Source of the DNA: Sipunculus nudus
Lineage: Eukaryota; Annelida; Sipuncula; Golfingiida; Sipunculidae
DNA: 64,000 nt
Assembly: GCA_026874595.1 (NCBI GenBank)
Contig: CM049317.1
Coordinates: forward strand, 55,958,118 to 56,022,117
Direction: 5' to 3'
Shown: positions 1 to 13,962 of the stretch, piece after piece
How positions within the stretch are numbered: the first letter of the stretch is position 1
How the letters are laid out: each line of letters starts with the position of its first letter
Translations under genes and position numbers: made by a program
Notes under the pieces: model-generated
The model's input: only the letters and a program-made list of their open reading frames with translations
What the model was told of the DNA's origin: nothing
The model's database searches: none

Positions 1-899
1 GGAAAAAATGGGCCTTCGGTAAGTGTCGTATAAAAGTTCCATTTCATAAACAAATAATGTGTGAAGGTAATTAAGTTTTCAAAAGTTAAATATATGGCCA
101 TATGAGTTAAAAATTAATCCCACAAAGTTTGACCAATATTCCTAATTTTAAAAACTAGGTTTAACAGTGTTATTCACACCTAGGCCCCACCAACTTTAAG
201 AGATATGAATTAAATGCTACCAAGTATTTATATCTTCTTAAATCTTGTCAGTTAGCACTTACATTAGGTCCTAATATTTCACCGTATTTGAATATTAGGA
301 TTAAATTCCTGAACATTTTTTCCTTTAAAAAAAATCAAAATTGTCCAAGTCTCAACAAAAAGAATTTTTTTAACATTAAAATTATAAGCTTTGTCTTGTA
401 TATTAGTCCTGTGTATCGACGCGGTAGGTCAGGGAGGGGTCTCTGTTGTTACTTTTCATCGCTGAAAAAAATGTGAAATTAAAAGATTCATCATGTTTAG
501 AGTACAGGTCTGTCAACAGAATGGGGTGGGGGGGGGGGGGGGGGGGGGAGGAGAGAAAGGCTACCTGTGGTATTTATGCTGGCAGCCTGATCAAGCTCAA
601 CACCAGAGAGGGCTTGCCGGAGTGATGGGATTACATAACAGCCTGGGGAGCATGAGAGTTGCACTGAATGACCTACAGTGACCTCAGTGGACTGCTTGAC
701 AATGTAAGGGAATACAACATGAGCCTCCAAACAAATGCAATAACTAGCCTAATTTTGCAGCTTTTATTCTTCAAATTTCAGATTTTAACAGATTATATCC
801 TTATGTGTACATGCTGTGAAAATAACATCCACAGTACTTACAGGAAAAAATCGTGCCGTGGCAAAATTTAAGGTACTGATTTTATATTTATGCTAATAA

Positions 900-1960
900 T
901 TTTAAAAAAATTGCAAATTTCAGATCTAATTTTCGGTATACAATTGAATCTTGATTAAATGATGTTGTATTCCTGAAAAAAGTCTCAGCCATTCTTATGT
1001 TCAGTGAGTAAATATATATCCTGATTTTTTACAAGGTGCATTATGTTTGGGCCTATAACTTCAACAAATTATGCAATACTGACCTAAATTTTGGTATGTA
1101 CATAGGAAATGTATAGAAGAATATGAATATTTACAATTACATCTAACATTTTTGGGATTACCAGGTAAACAAAAGTAGGGTCATGATGCTAGAAAATACA
1201 AATACATTAAGGCTTCTATTATTAAAAAACTTCAATAGCTAGACTATTTTTCAAGCTTATACATTCAAATTCAAAATTCATCAGATTAAATCCATCTGTA
1301 AACTGGCTATGAAAATTAAATCAAATGTACTTATAAGAAAAAAACGTGCCATGGTCAAATTAAGGCAAATTTTAAGGTACCAATTTTTTATTTTTACTAA
1401 TATTTTAAAAAATTTAACAGATTTTGATCTAATTTGGGGTATACAATTTAATTTTGATTAATTAAAGATATATTACTGGAAAAAAAGTCTATAACTTTTA
1501 AATGTTTTGTGTTAAGTGATCCAATATCTTTCCTGATTTTTACAAAATGCATTATGTGCATTAAATGCATAACTTTTTTTAAATCATATAATACAGACCT
1601 AATTTCTGGCATGTACATAGGAACTATATAGAGGAATATTTATGGTAAATATGAGGAAAAGCAGGTGAGTGGTTTCGTAGTTAGGCTGTCCTGAAATGTG
1701 AAAATAGGTTTTTAATAAAAAATTGAGGTTTTTCCTTAATTTCTCAAAGGAACGAAGTCGCAAAGACCCAGTTTTCGGCTTGGTAGGAGATCTTGGGGAC
1801 ATCTAACATTATGCTGAATTTTGGATTCCTAGGTCTTACGGTTTCAAAACGTGCCACATCTACGGACTGACGGACGGACGGCAAGACAGACGGACAGACG
1901 GACGACAGACAATGGACGCCGACTATAGCTCAGATGACTTATATTCAGATGAGCTAAAAA
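900..1960 (-). repeat. dispersed repeat with GACGG tract and terminal stem-loop
   Basis: Related to 49,480-49,920 in the opposite orientation: both copies can be read as SPRSPTKPKTGSL and then NIPLYSSYVHA. The tract GACGGACGGACGG at about 1,868-1,905 leads to a stem-loop at 1927-1955. The shared reading frame reflects shared descent and is not evidence of a gene. Confidence 0.6.
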
Positions 1961-2217
1961 AAGTACCCAAGAATGCACATAGCTCATAAAATCAACCAAA
2001 ATATAGGTGGCCCAACCTTATCTACATTTAACTTGGACGAACAAACACAACTAGTTTACAAATCACCTTGATAGTCTGTTCAGCCATCTGGTCTGGATGA
2101 CCATTGTACAAGCTGACATATATGAGGTAGAAAGGGAAACATGTACTCAGTATTTAAAAATAAACATGATTACATCATTAATTCAGTTAAGGGGATATGA
2201 TGTGATCCCAGTTAATT

Positions 2218-3905
2218 GTATCCGCCAAAACAGAGTTTTGCGGATACTATGTTTTCAGCTGCACGCCGCCGCCGCCGCGTAGGTGTCTGGAGAACTCCTC
2301 CGTAACCGCTGGGCGGAATTTTACGAAACCCGGGATTATGTTCGGGTCACATGTGAACTGCTGCGCCCCGATTTTGTTTTGACCTCTGACCTTTCCTCTG
2401 CGCTCTGCGTCCGTTTGTGCGTCTGTTTCCACACATAAACCCACATATCTCGGGAACCGTTTGACTGATCAGGAAAATTTTTTTGCACAAATGTAGCCCT
2501 TGGAGAGCTTAATAACATACACCAAAAATGGTGGCGCCACCTGCAACCATGTTTGTACAGTGTCCATCTGTTCGTCTGCCTTGGGTTAAAATCACTCATA
2601 TCTCTGCAGTGACTAGACTAATTCACCTGAAATTTGGCATGCGTAAACATCCTGGATAGCTTTTCTGATTTTATGACAGGTGGCGCCACCTACATTCACG
2701 TTTACGCTGCAGACATCCAAGCTCATATCTCGGGAACCGTTTGACCGATCAGGAAAATTTTTTTGCACAAATGTAGCCCTTGGAGAGCTTTATAACATAC
2801 ACAAAAAATGGTGGCGCTACCTGCAACCATGTTTGCACAGTGTCCATCTGTTCGTCTGCCTTGGGTTAAAATCACTCATATCTCTGCAGTGACTTGACTA
2901 ATTCACCTGAAATTCAGCATGCGTATACATACTGGATAGCTTTTCTGATTGAATGACAGGTGGCGCCACCTACATTCACGTTTATGCTGCAGACATCCAA
3001 GCTCATATCTTGGGAACCGTTTGACCGATCAGGAAAATTTTTTTGCACAAATGTAGCCCTTGGAGAGCTTTATAACATACACAAAAAATGGTGGTGCCAC
3101 CTGCAACCATGTTTGCACAGTGTCCATCTGTTCGTCTGCCTTGGGTTAAAATCACTCATATCTCTGCAGTGACTTGACTAATTCACCTGAAATTTCGCCA
3201 TGCGTATACATACTGGATAGCTTTTCTGATTTTATGACAGGTTGCGCCACCTACATTCACGTTTACGCTGCAGACATCCAAGCTCATATCTCAGGAACCG
3301 TTTGACCGATTGGGCCAAATTTTTGCATGTGTATAGATCTCACATAGCTCTTCATCATACGCAAAACTGGTGGCGCCACCTGCAGCCATTTTTGCACAGT
3401 TCCTGTCTGTTTGTCTGCCATGGGATAAAATCACTCATATCTCGGCAGTGGTTTGACATATCTGCCTAAAATTTTGCAGGTTTATACATCCCCGACAGCT
3501 CTCTTGATTTTATGACAGGTGGCGCCACCTGCATTCTAGTTTATGCAGCAGACATCCAAGCTCATATCTTGGGAACCGTTTGACCGATTGGGCCAAAGTT
3601 TTGCATGTGTATAGTTCTCACATAGCTCTTTATCATACACAAAACTGGTGGCGTCACCTGCAACCATTTTCGCTCAGCGTCCATCTGTTTGTCTGCCACG
3701 GGCTAAAATCACTCATATACATGTAGTGGTTTGACTTATCTGCCTTAAATTTTGCATATGTATACAACTGGATTTTGTGGTAGGGGGGCACCCTACATAC
3801 ACAATTTGGCTGCAGACATCCATGCTAATATGCAACACTCTATTTCCCCTTGCCACTCAATCCATGCCTCACTTTACCCGTTCCACTCTGATTTAGGCGG
3901 ATACA
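2218..3905 (+). repeat. tandem repeat of about 280 bp, roughly five units
   Basis: Units start near 2400, 2680, 2960, 3240 and 3519; each carries the palindrome GGTGGCGCCACC and CTCATATCTCGGGAACCG. The block opens with a hairpin at 2219-2246 (TATCCGCCAAAAC, then GTTTTGCGGATA) and closes with GGCGGATA near 3897, so the whole block may be one element bounded by TATCCGCC ends. Confidence 0.75.
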
Positions 3906-3992
3906 CGTAGTCGCTTGTCGACTACCTGTATTCTAGTTGATATTCTATTATTATCTGTTTATATCTGTAAACTCTGGTGTTAATACATACAC

Positions 3993-4157
3993 CTCCTCCC
4001 CACACCCTCAGCATGTTCATGTTTGCTCTCTGAGCAGAGGAGAGGACTTTGTATAGGTACTGGGGTGTGATCCTCTCCTGGAAGCTGTCCGCTGGAATCC
4101 AGTTTGATCCCTTCATGAAGATCGGCTTGTCATTAATCTTGAAGTAGAAGCTGAGCC
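3993..4157 (-). CDS. MANBA: MANBA exon 8 (start of TIM barrel), last in the window
   Basis: Encodes [20 protein letters not shown], then [19 protein letters not shown] and [10 protein letters not shown]. Acceptor TTTTTTTTCAG, donor GTGTAT. The next exon, which should begin near YEQDEFY, is not present between 1 and 3,992. Confidence 0.95.
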
Positions 4158-7100
4158 CTGAAAAAAAATAAATGATCATGAAAATATATAATAGAATAAA
4201 ATGAATTAATAGAATAATTAATAGAGGAATAAATTTTATCACATGTAAAAACAGTAGTACAAATAAGCATTCAAGGCAAAAACCATTGACAGTTTAGGAC
4301 TCTCAAGCCAAAACTGTGGACTTTTGGGATTTTGGAGCATCCCAATTTAGAGTTTACATAAATTTTTTATGTCCATGCATATATACATATATACACAGAA
4401 TATATTAGGAAAATGGTAAGTTACATATTTTACGTGTGTTCATGCTTTCGCAATTGTCAGATGTGAATTGTTAAGGAGCGTTGGTATTGTTATGTTATTA
4501 TGTGCTGAAGCACTCAGCCATGGTCAGTTGGGAATATATGAGGAAAAGGATTATTCCTGCATTTCAAAACAAGCTCCAATCTTTTCTTGAGTCTTTGTGA
4601 ATTGGGGAATGTTATGATTTGGACCTTTTCTTCCAGGCAGGGATTACAACTTAAACGGGGGAATACATATTCAATAACCTGGCAGGTCCTCAAGCATGCA
4701 CCCCGAGAAAGTAGTTTGGCTCAGTGTTTTTGTGTTTATCCTGTTAAGTAAAATAACAACATTTCTGTTTTTATCATTACCTGTAGATCCAGGCACTGGT
4801 TCTTGAACTAGCTCCACTGTTCTGAATCCGACGTTACTCCTCTTTTTACATGACTCTATGTTTGACACAAACATTACGTGGAAGTCATAAAGTTTCTGTT
4901 CACCATGTCCATTTGGCCACCATAACTCAACACCAGAGTTCTGTTAAAGATCAGAACATTTAAAAAATCTGCTTATAAAAGATTATATACTGGTTGTTCC
5001 ACATATGCCATGTTACCACATTTTTTACTGAAGAAAATTGAAACCTAAGGACATGTACATAAATAAAATATCAAGTTTGGTAGCATTTCTTGATATTAGT
5101 TTAACTTGATTTTGCCATCAGAAAAAAATGGTAATAATCTATTCATACTCACTTTATTTCCCTTCCTCTACTGAACTATTAACTCTGATATGAAATGAAC
5201 AGTTCAAATCTTTTTTAAATTACATACAAATGAGCAAATTCAATGAATTAATGTCCCCCTGCTTTCACCTTCAATTGGTGACTAAGTGCATATAATGTTT
5301 ACCACCCTAAACAGATGGTAGCACCTGGCAAAAATTAAGGTTATTAATGTCCACTGCTAGTGCAAACTGTTGATGATAAGTGAAATAAAGGTGCTGATTC
5401 ATCATACCAAAAATGAAATATCATATTGTATTATTATCTTGTGAGACAGACACTCCAAGACCAATCCCAACCAAGTTAAGCATGAGAGCAATCACTGACC
5501 CAAATTTGAATGAAATTAGATAATATTTAGGAAAGCTATCACATGGAAATGAAAACCTGACAGACGGACAGACAGCTAGACAGATAGACAGAAGGGCAGA
5601 GAGACCAACCCAAATCAATGTCTCCAGTTCTGAGCAAAAAGGGGGGAGACAAAAAGTGGAAACAACTATTTTGAAAGCCATCTGTAGCAAAAATCACAGA
5701 GCAGTCATGTGCATAATATTCCAGTTAAATTTAGCATTGATAGATGGAGCCATATGAGATATTTAGCAACAATGTGTGTTGCGAACTTTGACCTCATTAA
5801 ATAGGCACAGATTTTGCTGAGAATTGGTGAATATTTTTAGGGGTTTCATGGAAATCCATCAAATTTTTGGTCAGTCACAGACACACTGATGTCTGGTGAC
5901 CTTTGACCTAATGAAATATGTATGAAAATAAAAATTGGGTTATTAAATATGTGTGAAAATTGCCAAGGTTAGATAATCTATTGGTAAACAGTTAAAGTGA
6001 GTTTCAGGAAAATTCATGATATCCCTGATAAGTTTTCTTGGCAAACACCAAAAGTTAATGGATGCAAAGAAGGATGCCCATACCAAAATATTATCTTAGA
6101 CCGCTGTACAAAAAGTGAAAAGCAAAAAAAGGAAAAAACCTTTATGAAGCCAAATATGAAGCCAAAAACAGCATATAAGCATTGCATCCCAGCTGCTTCT
6201 AAGCATAAGATTGTAGCCATGAATACACAACTCAGTATAGGCTTTTATATTGGGCTGATAAGCCTAATTTGAGTTGTGAAACAAGACATACAAGAATGCT
6301 CTCAAATGATCATCCATCCTGTTGCAATGATATTGTGGTAAACAGCCAATAATCTTAACATTAGGCCACTAGTGATAAATTTACACAAATAATACATGTG
6401 AACTTACACATCAAACTGAACTAGAATATCAGCAAAAGCTGACAAAAGCCCTCAGCCAAAAGAACAGTGTTTAGAGGTGGTAACAGTAACAAGTACTAAA
6501 TATCTGTTCTCACATGGATGTATATCTGTACATGTCTCAGTTATAAATTTAAAATGGAGAGGTATATACCATGGTTCATGACAATCCACCAAATGCTTCC
6601 TGAAAAATAAGCTTCTAAGTTATATTCTATTATAAGCTCTGTGACCTTGAAAAGTAGGTCAAGGTCATCCATCTTCGAACATGAACAAGATCTTTGTTGA
6701 TATACATCTTCACCAAAGAAATAAAATTCCTATTGTGAATCCTTTTAGAGATATCCCGCTCACAAGGCCAAAGTTGAAAAATCCAAGAAAAATTCAATAA
6801 AAAATCAGAAATTGCAGGTGGCGCCCCCAAACTTGTGCAGCAGTTACAGACCATCAGTCCCTATGATCATAGTAAGTATTGTGAAAATCCATCCAATGGT
6901 TCCTGAGAAATAAGCTTCTAAATGTTTTTTCTATAATCAGCTCTAAAACGTAGAAAAATAGGTCAAGGTCACCCATCTTAAAAATAAAATTAAAATTAAA
7001 AAATAAAATTCTGACGGTGAATCCATTTCGAGATATCCCGCTCACAAGCCCAAAGTTGAAAAATCTGATAAAAATTCATTAAAAATCAGAAATTGTAGGT

Positions 7101-10100
7101 GGCGCCACCAAACTTGTATAGCAGGTAAAGACTATCAGTCCCAATAATCATAGTAAGTTTTGTGAAAATCCACCAAATGGTTCCTGAGTAATAAGCATCT
7201 AAGTGTTTTTCTATAATCAGCTCTAAAATGTAGAAAAATAGGTCAAGGTCACCCATCTTCGAACTTGACCGAGATTTTGTCGATAAACATCTTTACCGAG
7301 GAAACAAAATTCTGACGGTGAATCCTTTTCAAGATATCCCGCTCACAAGGTAAAAGTTAACGGACGCCGGACGGACGGACGGACGGACAGCTTGGGTGAC
7401 GACAATAGCCCATCAGCCTAAGGGCTGAGGGCTAAAAACTGTTGTATGGTAACAAGTCATATCCTGTCAGGTGATAGCATCATATCTATCCTGTGGCATT
7501 ACGACCAATAACCAGATAACTTGTGTAAGAGTGTCTTTTTTTTAAATATTTTATTGGTGGAGGTAACCGCCTCCATTTTTTAATGCTTACTTAACTGTGT
7601 ATTTGTACACATGCAGAATTTCCATTCCGGTTTTGGACTACGTGACAGGGCAGTATCACACGCTTCCTCTCATTTTATATCCTGGCATTAACCAGGCCCA
7701 GTGACTACTGCACCTGCTGGCCCTGGGTTTGTAATCGTCCCCCTTGCTGGGTCATACCACCGAGGAGCCCCCAAAAGGCACACTCGTTTGTGAGTGAAAC
7801 ACGGCCATTGGGCATGGGTTTACCATTAAGCCTGCAGAGTGCTTACCCTGGATGGGGGCCGACCGTGAAAAATCTCACCGCCTCGGCTGAGATTGAACTC
7901 ACGATCTCCCGCTTTGAGTCCTGCACTCTACCCCTGAGCCACAGAAGCCATTGTGTCAGAGTGTCTTTACATCTAAGTCTGAGGAACACATTATAAGGCC
8001 TTATGAAGATGCAAATATTTTTCGTCATTTCTGACAACGCTTCATGGCCTACAGGTACACTGTCAATCAACATAAACAAGACCAATTGTTAGCATTTTTC
8101 GTGTACTTTCTAATAATACCAAACATGAGCGAGTAAGTTTTTGTTTTAACCCAGCACATTGGTAAACCCCTCGGGATGTTTTTTAATTTATGACCACATA
8201 AACACAAGCATGGCTTGCATGGGTTACAGCACACAGGCAGGTTACAGGCGATACAGGAAATGACCCGTGTCCATAGAGACAGGGTTTCAGTTTGGGTTGT
8301 GAGCTCACATTGAAACTATTGTGTAAATTTATTATTCTTAGCATAATATTGAGATTAAGGGCCATTTACCACAATATGAATGCAACCTGATGCAAGACCA
8401 CTGCGATACATTCCTTGATATTACTTGTTTCATGACTCAAGTAGGATTACCAGCCCAATTATCCGATTGCCTACTGAGTCAGGTCATCACGGCTAGTCAA
8501 GTGACAGCATACTTGTAGGCCATGAGGCATTGTCAAAAGTGACAAAAATATTTGCATTCTAATAGAGCCTTACAGTGCTGGCCTCGTTGAAGGTTGTAAA
8601 GGCATGCTATGTACACTGATCATAGACTCTATAATGTCGGAGGGCCAAAATGGGGCTAACAAGATTGTGGCTGCAAACAAGAAGAAACAAGTCAATTTGT
8701 TTGTACCTATATATCTCTAGATATGAGTAATCAGGACACATACCTTATGAATTGGAATTTCAAATGAGACTTTATTTGTATCCGGACTGACTGTTGCAGC
8801 CTGGGTAACTGAGACTTTCAGCTCATGGACCTCAAAAGTAAGCTTGCCACTGACTGGTTTCTTTCCTGTCTTGAAAAAGATGTCTCCACGCAATATCCAC
8901 TGAATATCCCCAGTACCTGAAACAAAAGTACCAGTTTTTTTTTTCACATAAACATTTGTAATAATATGTGCATTATCGCATGCTATTAGTATGTTTTGGC
9001 TTAATACAAAGTAGTGGTGTGCCATTAGTCGATTATATCAATGATTGGTCGTTTTCTTTCATAATCAATTATATTGATGATTGGTTGTTTTCTTTCATAA
9101 TTGATTAAATCAATTGTATTTATGCATAATTGATCACAAACCCTTATTTATGCAAATTAAAAAAAATTGTATTATCTTGATAAATTATTCTCCTTCTGTC
9201 AGAGATATATGAAAGACAACGGCAACAAACAATTGTCAACAGCCCCTGCTGGTACCTTGACCCCTTAAGCGTGATGTATATAAGTAGAAATTATACTCAG
9301 TCAAAATCTTATGTATCATTCTATACAGCAGATTTCCGGGTAATATATACATAAACAAGTGACCCATGGGTCATGACGCTCAGCTGACAAGCATGACCTG
9401 TATTTAAAGCCTGATGGTATACCTTATGGTATCTGATCATACTTGCATGGAAGATGGAAGGTTTGGGATGAAAAGTCTGACTTGAAATGCATCCACAACT
9501 TTTTTCAAGAAGCTGGTCCTGTGACATTGACATTTGACCCTAAGACCTAAATATCGAAAGGTTTGTTCCTCTATTGACATGTAAGGTTTGGGATGATTAT
9601 TTTGGCTATAAGAATTAATTCTGGGAGGTGCAAACACACCCCGTAACTCAGAGAATATAGGTCACAGTGACCTAATTTCAGATCTGCAAGGAGATCTTTT
9701 TAGAACCTCTAAGACTGCATATGGTTCATGTATCTAGCCCTTACAGTTACAATTTGTGCCCTGCTAACGGCCGGACTGCTGGCCAGACGGACAGAGGGAA
9801 GGACGACAGACAAAGACCTAATGCTATAGCACAGCATGACTAAAAGTCAACTGAGCTAAATATCACTGAAACTGCACTGACAAAAGGATTTCTAAGGTGG
9901 CTAACTGGCAGACATAATGGATTTCTGAGAAGTCTGACATTTGATATCAAACATCCTCCAATAAGAGACCAAACTTGTTGCAAATTCTCCAAAGGATGTT
10001 ACAGTAATGAATGTCCAAAACAATTCAAAAGGCATTTTCAGGCCCTCATATTGTGTAAGTCCAATATTTTTTATTATCACTGCTTTTCAATGGGATCAGC

Positions 10101-13100
10101 AGGGTAGGTTAACTGCAAAACCTGAAAGAAAAGAAATGCAGAAAGCATGACTAAAGGTCTTGTAAAACAAGCATGACCTGTGACATCATGGACTGAGATT
10201 CACAACTTCCAGTCAAATTTTGAAGAACCAATTTGCAAATTTGTTGAAAATTTCCTATGACAACAGAAATATATATCACCTATGTCTGGTTAAAACACAG
10301 TGAATTGATGGTCTGAGGAAAAAGCATGATTGTTAAGCTATCAGGAACTATTCCAACAGCTTGCTTGAAACCTGTCAGTCTCAAAAAGAACACCACAAAG
10401 GGCAAAATTAAGATCAAAATATATAGCAAAAATCAAGGAAATACATGCAAGAATTATTGAGAAACAGGTGCTTCTGTATGAAATTTTATTCAATACAAGC
10501 CAACTGTACTGCACTTTTATAAATGATGGTAATATTTAATCAGAAATATTTGACCCAATCCTTTACAAGATTACATAAATATACATCCAACTGCATTCAC
10601 TTTAACTGTTCTTGAGATAATATGATCAAAAGGAATTAAAAGATGGTTGCCTGGTGGCCATATTGGACTTCTGACAAGTCTGAAATCAGACAACAAACAT
10701 TCTCTAAATCGGACCAAACATTAAAGAAAAATTACTGAAACTGCACTGAAGAAAGAATTTCTAAGGTGGCTAACTGGCAGACATAATGGATTTCTGACAA
10801 GTATGCCATTTGATATCCCACATTCTCCAATAAGAGACCAAACTTGGGGCAAATTATCCAGTAATGAATGCCCAAAATAATTCAAAAGGCATGTCCAGGC
10901 CCTCATATCAGATTTATAGATAAGCAATTGTAAAAAGTGTAAGTCCAATATTTTTTATTATCACTCTGCTTTTCAATGGGGTCAGCAGGGTAGGTAAACT
11001 GCCAAACCTGAAAGAAAAGAAATGCAGAAAGCATGACTAAGAGTCTTGAAATAAAACAAAAAGCCATCCTAAATCAAGGTACACATCCACATATTATGAG
11101 AACAAACACTTGCTTTTATATGTGGTGATATATATTAAAATATTCAGTTTATTGCTAGGATTCCATAAAATAAACTGCAAAATGTTCCCATCATCTTATA
11201 AATCAGTAGCTAAATCTTAATACTATACTCTCATAGTCTTAATGCCTGGCTGAAGCATTCCGACAACAGTGTTTTTGTTATGGTGTAACAAGGTACAATT
11301 CACTGAGCCTTATCACTTAATAGGCTGATACAAAAGGGAGTCATATGTCACCAGTGTCACTCACAATTACAGCCACACAGGGAGATGTACCAGCTGGAGT
11401 GGGATGGTTATATTTATAAGAAAAATAGAGATGGTCTATAAAATAAGGAATTGTGAACATCCCTGACCTATGACCTTGGCCTTTTGCCCACATATCAACT
11501 GGATTTTTTCTAAATGATGGGTAACTACTAACCACTTAAATCTGGTGTAATTACTCGGCAACCAATGGGTGAATAACTTTGACCTGCAACCTTTAACCTG
11601 CTGACCAGCTGACCCCAAAATCAATAAGTTATTTATTCAAGCAAAATGACCCATAAATATGAAGTTTGAGTCAAACTGAGTGATGCATAGATGTGGCATA
11701 TGTGAAAGACTGAAGGTTTAGGTTGAACAGTAACACTTGAAATATGCTCCCAAGCATTTAGAACAATTAAATATTGTGACCTTGACCTTTGACTTTTTGA
11801 CCTCAACATCAATAGGCTTCTTCCCTTATTGGTAGGTAAGCCATATATGACAGATGGAAGGTACAGATTGAAAAGTTTGCCTGAAAATGACTCCACGCAA
11901 GAAGTGGGTGCTGTGAACTTGAACTTTGACCTCAGAATCAACAGGTCTTTTCCCCTGTTGGCAGAGAAGCGATATCAGTGCTGGAAGGTTTGGAATGAAA
12001 AGTCTAGCTTGAAATGTGTCCACAACCTTTTCAAAGAAGTGGATCCTGTGACCCTGACCTTTGACCTTGTGACCTCAAAATCTATAGGATTCTTCTCCAA
12101 CTTAGTAGGTGAGCTATATGTGAAAGATCAAAGAATTGGGATGAAAGGGTTGGCTTAAAATGCATCCACAGGCTTTTCAAAGAAGAGGCTCCTGTGACCT
12201 TGACCTTTGACCTTTTGACCTCAAGAAAATTATGGTTCTTCCCCTGTTGGTAGGTGAGCTGTATGTGAAAGATGGAAGGTTTGGGATGAAAATTTTGTCT
12301 AAAAGTGTTATTTCTGGGGGGTGCAAACACACCCCATAACATCGAGAATATAGGTCGCAGTGACCTAATTTCAGGTTTGCAAGGAGATCTTTTTATAACC
12401 TCTAAGACTGCATAGGGTTCATGGCCCTAGCCCCTACGGTTACGATTTGTGCCCTGCTAACGGACGGACGGCCGGCCGGACGGCCGGCCGGCCGGACAGA
12501 CGGAAGGACGCCGGACAAAGACCCATCGCTATAGCCCAGCATGACTGAAAGTCAGCTGAGCTAAAAACAAAATAATCAACATGCCCTGACCTTTCACAGT
12601 CTCAGTAGTGAGGCACTCTATGGTCGCTGTGTTGTAGGCCTTGATGGTGATGTTCTTCCTGGAGATAATCAGTTAAAAGTCAAATACTGATTACACCATC
12701 ACAAGTACATGATAAACCCCCATGAGTGGAATATCAAAACCACATGAAGAATAGAAGAAACAAGAAAATGGGACAACACATGGGATGGTAACAGCTTAAG
12801 TTACACTAATTTGCAGAAATTTGGTTTTAAAATGTATAATATAATATATATATATACATAATTATAAAATATAAAATGTCTTGATATATATAGTTTATTA
12901 ATTTACAGGTTTTTGTAACATTTTGTTCATACACCCTAAACATAAGATATAAATAAAATATTCATGAATTCTATCTCTTTATTTTCACTGGAACATAGGC
13001 CCTAATGCATGTCCTGAACACATTGGAACATCTATAATATTAAATGGATGTTTCTCTTTGAACAAGATAGGTTTACATAATGCATCAATCCTGTAACAGA

Positions 13101-13895
13101 ACTCTATGACATGTTAAAAAATAAGGCAGTTTCTTTTTTTTTTATTAAGGGTTATTGAGACAAATTCTGAGTCTGACCATACATAATAATCTCTTTAAAT
13201 TAGAAAAAAAAATCACATTAAGTTGATTAACTTTCTTTTGATTAAATGCTTTGATAACATTTCTATGTGATAAAAGAAGACCACAAAGCTGGGCCAAACA
13301 ATATTTATCAGCAATCAGGTCAGGCAGGTGCCCTGAGGTTATAATGCACATAGGACAACAGTTGCAGTAGCTGCCAGAAAAGCATGAAGCATTCTCACCA
13401 TATCCCTTGCGTTGGGAAGGCAGGTCCCCAGTCCCAGCTGAACGAGGCAGCCTCCTTCCTGATGAAGTTAAAATGACACTCCCCCTGTTGGGCCATGGGA
13501 GGACACCCTGGGGGGATTGCGTAGGATGACATGTTGGACTGAGCCAGGGCATACAGCACAGCTGAAGTGAAGGCCACAGATATGGTGTTGGTCCCCTCCT
13601 ATTTTTGAAATATAACAGCTGTGTTAAATGGTAGTACACAAATTGAGATTTTGATTTTAGGAATTCAATATTATGTAAAATTGTGACTACAGAAACTTCT
13701 AATAGTAATGATGGTGCAAGCAACAGTTATGGAGTTGGTCCCTTACAGCATATTCCTTCTGTGGTACCTAACAGTTGCAGACACCTGTGGGAGCTTGGGT
13801 TTTGTATGTAATAGAGAGGAGGTGCCCCTTCAGAGAGGTTTCTCTGTAAGTAAAATAAAACATTACTGTACCAAAAAACTGAGACATATACTAAG

Positions 13896-13962
<67 letters not shown>

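Larger units (their letters stand above)
1..3992. other. start of window within MANBA intron 8; repeats only
   Basis: No mannosidase exon or other gene was seen. The stretch holds a G-run (about 526-549), a copy of a dispersed repeat (about 900-1,960) also found inverted near 48.6-50.0 kb, a GACGG tract, and the 280-bp tandem repeats. Confidence 0.6.

Noticed and set aside
497-730. Possible MANBA downstream exon on the minus strand
   Set aside because: The translation has none of the conserved barrel motifs expected after WGGG.
1599-1802. Conserved frame SPRSPTKPKTGSL, also at 49,561-49,764
   Set aside because: Both belong to copies of one dispersed repeat in opposite orientations; no splice sites or known domain.
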